A stretch of 35,718 nt of DNA from Deinococcus aerolatus (GTDB taxonomy: Bacteria > Deinococcota > Deinococci > Deinococcales > Deinococcaceae), in the NCBI RefSeq assembly GCF_014647055.1, contig NZ_BMOL01000012.1, forward strand, positions 1 to 35,718, read 5' to 3'. The notes under the pieces were generated by a model that was not told the DNA's origin, did no database searches, and saw nothing but the letters and a program-made list of their open reading frames with translations. Each line of letters opens with the position of its first letter. Position 1 is the first letter of the stretch. Shown here one piece after another: positions 32,491-35,718 of this stretch. The translations under genes and the position numbers were made by a program.

Positions 32491-34401
32491 ATGCAGCGAA
32501 ACCTTCACACCGACTCCTTTCTTGAGCCTGCTGCGCGAAGTGCTGGGCAGCGCTGGAGCCTGGCCGCCGGCGTTGGACTGGGCCTGCTGCTGGGAGCCTG
32601 TGCGCCTGCGCCAACACCGAAGCCAGAACCGGAAAACCGCGCACTGGGGGATAATGTGAAGGTCTTTGATCCCAGTATGACAACGGCTGAAATTCAGGCG
32701 GCGGTCAAGGCGATCTACGAGCAACAGGTGAACGCCGAGTTCGGCAAGGGGCGCTACGCTCTGTTCTTCAAGCCCGGCACCTACGGCACGCCGGAAAAAC
32801 CGCTGTTGATTGATGTGGGCTATTACACCGAAGTGGTGGGCCTGGGCCGCAGCCCCGGCGATGTGGTTATCAACGGTCACGTCAACGTGTACAACCGCTG
32901 CCTGGGGACCGATGACAAAGGCAATCCCAGTAACTGCATTGCCCTCAATAACTTCTGGCGCTCGGCGTCCAACCTGACCATCAAGGTGGCGGGCGGCAAG
33001 GACTGCCAGGCAGTCACCAATTTCTGGGCAGCGTCACAGGCCGCCCCCATGCGCCGGGTGGACGTGAACGGCAAATTTAGCCTGATGGACTACTGCTCAG
33101 CAGGACCACAATTTGCCAGCGGCGGCTACATCGCCGATTCCAGAGTCACCGGGACCGACGTGGTGGTCAGCGGCTCTCAACAGCAATACATGATCCGCAA
33201 CAGCGAGATTCCCGGCTGGTCCAATGGCGTGTGGAATCAAGTGTTCTCGGGGGTCAAGGGTGCGCCCGCCACCAGTTTTGCCACGACAGGTCCAGACGGT
33301 AAGCCCGCCAATCCCTACACCACGTTGCCCACCACCCCGGTCTCGCGCGAGAAGCCGTACCTGTACTTGGATGCGGCAGGCGAGTATCAGGTGTTCGTGC
33401 CGGGGGTCAAGACCAATTCCAGCGGCGTGAGCTGGGCAAACGGCCCGGAAAGCGGCGGCAAGACCCTGCCCCTGAGCGGCTTTTTTATCGCCCGCCCCAG
33501 CGATAAGGTGGCAACCATCAACAGCGCCCTCTCGGCGGGCCGGGGCATACTGTTTACCCCCGGCATGTACGACATTGACCAGACATTGCTGGTGAACAAA
33601 CCCGGCACGGTGCTGCTGGGCCTGGGCCTGGCAACCCTGACCGCCCAAGGCGGCGCGGTGCCGGTCAAGGTGGGCGACGTAAGCGGTGTGAGCCTTGCGG
33701 GCCTCACCATTGACGCCGGGCCTGTTAACTCGCCCGTGCTGCTGCAAATTGGTAACAATGGTGGCGCAGGGGGCAACGCCAGCGATCCAGTCGCCCTGCA
33801 TGACGTGTTCTTCCGCATCGGCGGGCCGGGGGTGGGCAAGGCGACCACCAGTCTGATCGTCAACAGCAACAACACCTTGCTGGATCACATCTGGGCGTGG
33901 CGGGCCGATCACGGCGACGGCGTGGGTTGGAGCATCAACACCGCCGACCACGGCGTGATCGTCAACGGCGACGACGTTACTGCTACCGGACTGTTCGTGG
34001 AGCATTATCAGAAAGAGCAACTGATCTGGAACGGCGAGCGCGGTCAAGTGGTCCTGTACCAGAACGAGATGCCCTACGATCCGCCCACCCAGACTGCGTG
34101 GATGAACGGTGCGCTGCTGGGCTACCCCGCGTACAAGGTGAATAACTCGGTCAACGCCCATCAGGCATGGGGGCTGGGCAGCTACATCTTCATCGAGTCC
34201 GGCGCGGACATTCACGCCACCCACGGCTTTGAGGTTCCCAAAAAGCCTGGGGTCAAGCTGACCAGCCTGCTAACGGTGCAGCTTAATGTCGGCCACGGCA
34301 CCATTGACCATGTGGTCAACCAGACGGGTCCGGCCACCATTCCTCCCGCCGACCAAAAAGAAGGCTCCACGGTGGTGAGCCTCAAGCAGTACCCAGAGTG
34401 A
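32491..34401 (+). CDS. large lipoprotein, probable right-handed beta-helix glycan-active enzyme
   Basis: The frame is open from 32158, but AGGAGG eight bases before the ATG at 32491 fixes the start, giving 636 residues. The N-terminus contains WSLAAGVGLGLLLGACAPAP, a lipoprotein signal with lipobox LGAC, then a Pro/Glu linker. The body has the pattern of pectin-lyase-like beta-helix proteins often labelled coagulation factor 5/8 or adenylyl cyclase in actinobacteria and fungi. Matching stretches are RYALFFKPGTYGTPEKPLLI, YYTEVVGLGRSPGDVVINGH, RGILFTPGMYDIDQTLLVNK, HIWAWRADHGDGVGW and LFVEHYQKEQLIWNGERGQV. Asp/Glu-rich turns such as WAWRADHGDG may be catalytic. The substrate is unknown. Its place opposite a sugar-uptake operon suggests it cuts a polysaccharide at the cell surface. 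Confidence 0.75.
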   Translation: MQRNLHTDSFLEPAARSAGQRWSLAAGVGLGLLLGACAPAPTPKPEPENRALGDNVKVFDPSMTTAEIQAAVKAIYEQQVNAEFGKGRYALFFKPGTYGTPEKPLLIDVGYYTEVVGLGRSPGDVVINGHVNVYNRCLGTDDKGNPSNCIALNNFWRSASNLTIKVAGGKDCQAVTNFWAASQAAPMRRVDVNGKFSLMDYCSAGPQFASGGYIADSRVTGTDVVVSGSQQQYMIRNSEIPGWSNGVWNQVFSGVKGAPATSFATTGPDGKPANPYTTLPTTPVSREKPYLYLDAAGEYQVFVPGVKTNSSGVSWANGPESGGKTLPLSGFFIARPSDKVATINSALSAGRGILFTPGMYDIDQTLLVNKPGTVLLGLGLATLTAQGGAVPVKVGDVSGVSLAGLTIDAGPVNSPVLLQIGNNGGAGGNASDPVALHDVFFRIGGPGVGKATTSLIVNSNNTLLDHIWAWRADHGDGVGWSINTADHGVIVNGDDVTATGLFVEHYQKEQLIWNGERGQVVLYQNEMPYDPPTQTAWMNGALLGYPAYKVNNSVNAHQAWGLGSYIFIESGADIHATHGFEVPKKPGVKLTSLLTVQLNVGHGTIDHVVNQTGPATIPPADQKEGSTVVSLKQYPE

Positions 34402-34448
34402 ATTTTAGAAGGTACAAGGTGTGGCCTGCCATGACAGAGAGTGACAGG

Positions 34449-34841
34449 CTGACACAAGGTATGAGAAAGCGTACCCCACCGGGTACGCTTTCTGTCTGCG
34501 ATAACCGCAAATGCCATCGAGCACGCGCTCCGACTCTGTCAAGCCGTGTACTCTCACCTCCAGAACGCGCTGTGGAACGACGTCCGCAACGCCCATATCC
34601 TCGCGTGGATGATCGTTGGACTGCTTTTGTCAGGGCGTATCTCTCTGGCCGCTCTCTCTGGCCGCATCGATCCCGTTCATTTCATCCCGTGCCACGTTCA
34701 CGTAGAGCAGCGAGCGCCGCGTTCGTCGGTGGCTGAAGAATCCAGCCACCGAATGGGGCAGCGTTTATGGTCCATTGGTCATCCGTGCCCTGCGCGACTG
34801 GGGCGGTCAGACCCTGATCTGACGCTGGACACCAGCGTCCT
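34449..34841 (+). mobile_element. left part of an IS4-family element, fused to a recombinase remnant
   Basis: CTGACACAAGGTATGAG matches the left terminal repeat of the copy at 11271 (one change). A 13-bp hairpin follows (34464-34476 with 34481-34493). The transposase region then tracks the first copy ([28 protein letters not shown] in shifting frames) up to ACCAGCGTCCTG at 34830-34841. From there the sequence is a serine recombinase. The right end is missing and the frame is broken in several places, so it cannot move. Confidence 0.75.
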
Positions 34842-35102
34842 GGGCGCCCTCGCAGAGTTCGAGCGTGCCCTGATCCACGAACGCCAGCGCGAGAGAATCG
34901 AGGCGGCTGAGAAGGCTGGGGTGTACAAGGGACGCAAAAAGACCCTGTTCATTGCGCAGGTCGGTGAATTGCAGCGGCGCGCAGAGGCAGGCGACTCGAA
35001 GGCCAGCCTGGCCCGAAACTTGGCATCAGCCGGGAGACCGTCTACCAGCATCTGAAGGCAACGCTGGCGCAGCACGTACCGAAAGTTCCCCCATCAAGCT
35101 GA
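34842..35102 (+). pseudogene. C-terminal half of a serine recombinase (Tn3 resolvase type)
   Basis: The reading is [20 protein letters not shown], then [11 protein letters not shown]: the E-helix and linker that follow the catalytic domain in resolvases. KASLARNL and, after a missing base near 35026, ISRETVYQHLK form the helix-turn-helix. The catalytic Ser domain is absent, replaced by the IS4 left part. The frame runs on without a stop from the IS4 part (TLDTSV joined to LGALAEFER), giving a 169-residue open frame from ATG 34546. It is a chance fusion rather than a designed protein. Confidence 0.75.
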
Positions 35103-35175
35103 GTTCGCCATCAATTTGCGAGCAAGCTAAAGAAACTTTATAGCCACAATTTTATAAATGTAGTTCACATTTTTC

Positions 35176-35204
35176 TTGAAAGATATCCTTCGGTTTTATA
35201 GACT
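35176..35204 (+). promoter_or_regulatory. candidate promoter of the LOV gene
   Basis: TTGAAA (35176-35181), a 17-base spacer and TAGACT (35199-35204) fit sigma-70 boxes at 5/6 and 4/6, 34 bases before the ATG. The surrounding 35103-35238 stretch is strikingly AT-rich compared with the window, as expected for a promoter region. Confidence 0.4.
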
Positions 35205-35238
35205 GTACGGCCAAATCGAACTCGCAGATAGGAGGAAT

Positions 35239-35718
35239 ATGAATTTCCAACAACCGTCTGCCCTGGAGCCTTACCTCATGAGCCATGCGCTTGAGGCCTG
35301 CGTCACTGGTGTGGTCATCGCCGACGCGCGGCAGGGAGATTACCCTGTGGTGTACGTCAATCCAGCCTTCGAACAACTCAGCGGTTACCTGGCTGCTGAA
35401 ATCATCGGCCGCAACTGCCGCTTTCTGCAAGGCGATGACCGTGACCAGGAGGCCCGGCAGGATCTCCGCGAAGCGATGGCCCATGGACGCACCATCACTA
35501 CGGTTCTGCGCAACTACCGCAAGGACGGCTCGATGTTTTACAACGAGCTCGCGCTGAGCCCCATCCATGACGCGGCAGGGCTCCTGACGCATTATCTGGG
35601 TTTCCAGACCGATGTCACAGCGCGCGAGGAGGCCCGTCAGGCTGAGGTCAAGGCTCGCGAACAGATGGCCACCACCCTGAACCGGGTGACCGACGGCCTC
35701 ATGTCCTTCGATCCGGAC
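35239..35718 (+). CDS. LOV-domain blue-light photoreceptor (cut by the window end)
   Basis: The frame from ATG 35239 (AGGAGG just upstream) is open for 160 codons to the edge. Residues 15-127 are a LOV domain with the photochemical signature GRNCRFLQG (57-65). Cys60 is the residue that forms the flavin adduct in blue light. Other flavin contacts are present: Asn41 in YVNPAFEQL, Asn92 and Asn102 in NYRKDGSMFYNEL, and Gln123 in GFQTDVT. A short helical linker follows (EEARQAEVKAREQM), then TLNRVTDGLMSFDPD, the start of a second PAS domain. The output domain is outside the window; a histidine kinase or GGDEF domain would be usual. The intact residue set means it should be photoactive. Confidence 0.88.
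   Translation, partial: MNFQQPSALEPYLMSHALEACVTGVVIADARQGDYPVVYVNPAFEQLSGYLAAEIIGRNCRFLQGDDRDQEARQDLREAMAHGRTITTVLRNYRKDGSMFYNELALSPIHDAAGLLTHYLGFQTDVTAREEARQAEVKAREQMATTLNRVTDGLMSFDPD

Noticed and set aside
33097..34224. 375-codon open frame on the minus strand
   Set aside because: It lies entirely opposite the beta-helix lipoprotein gene, has no domain-like pattern or ribosome site, and is a by-product of high GC.
1..35718. CRISPR arrays, tRNA or rRNA genes, radiation/desiccation response motif
   Set aside because: No regularly spaced direct repeats, no cloverleaf or rRNA-like stretches, and no convincing match to the known palindromic stress motif were seen by eye.

Overview
The window looks like an accessory stretch of a Deinococcus-type genome, perhaps a plasmid or secondary replicon. 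This is inferred from several features: high GC, many GAF/PAS/LOV and histidine-kinase genes, a Tat-exported desiccation-type ferritin-like protein, a structured small repeat of the kind known from Deinococcus, and a dense scatter of broken IS4, IS630, IS982-like and IS6 copies. No rRNA, tRNA or core housekeeping locus is present to fix the species.

Layout. 1-1204: IS630 transposase killed by one stop codon. 1257-2893: NAD-dependent SDR and a small lipoprotein on the minus strand. 3364-4042: vapBC toxin-antitoxin pair. 4166-4641: frameshifted unidentified gene behind a strong terminator. 4786-6972: three separate minus-strand enzymes (SnoaL-like, DHFR-like, homocysteine S-methyltransferase). 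7042-8794: wrecked transposase, then a Tat/lipobox ferritin-like protein. 8795-9439: gene remnants. 9440-11233: GAF-GAF histidine kinase. 11271-13887: a dead IS4 element abutting a truncated IS982-like transposase, followed by a degenerate IS6. 13987-15747: asparagine-synthase-like protein between two IS6 left ends in direct orientation.

16123-25388 is a signalling island on the plus strand: CheB and CheR-PAS (one gene split by a frameshift), PAS histidine kinase, stand-alone CheB with a zinc-ribbon-like tail, PAS-GGDEF-EAL (interrupted by an amber codon), HD-GYP remnant, single-domain response regulator, and decayed PAS-GGDEF. Several members carry lesions, so the island seems to be eroding. 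25412-26053 holds MFS-transporter and serine-recombinase fragments.

26109-32053 is an intact minus-strand sugar locus: LacI-type repressor, ABC substrate-binding protein, two permeases and a GH1 beta-glucosidase. Two LacI-type palindromes sit at the binding-protein gene and over the -35 of the repressor gene. The likely logic is induction by an oligosaccharide, uptake by the transporter (ATPase encoded elsewhere) and cytoplasmic hydrolysis. Divergent to it is a large lipoprotein with a probable beta-helix fold (32491-34401) that could act on the polysaccharide outside the cell. The window closes with a chimera of an IS4 5' end and a serine-recombinase 3' end, then the start of a LOV-domain photoreceptor that runs off the edge.
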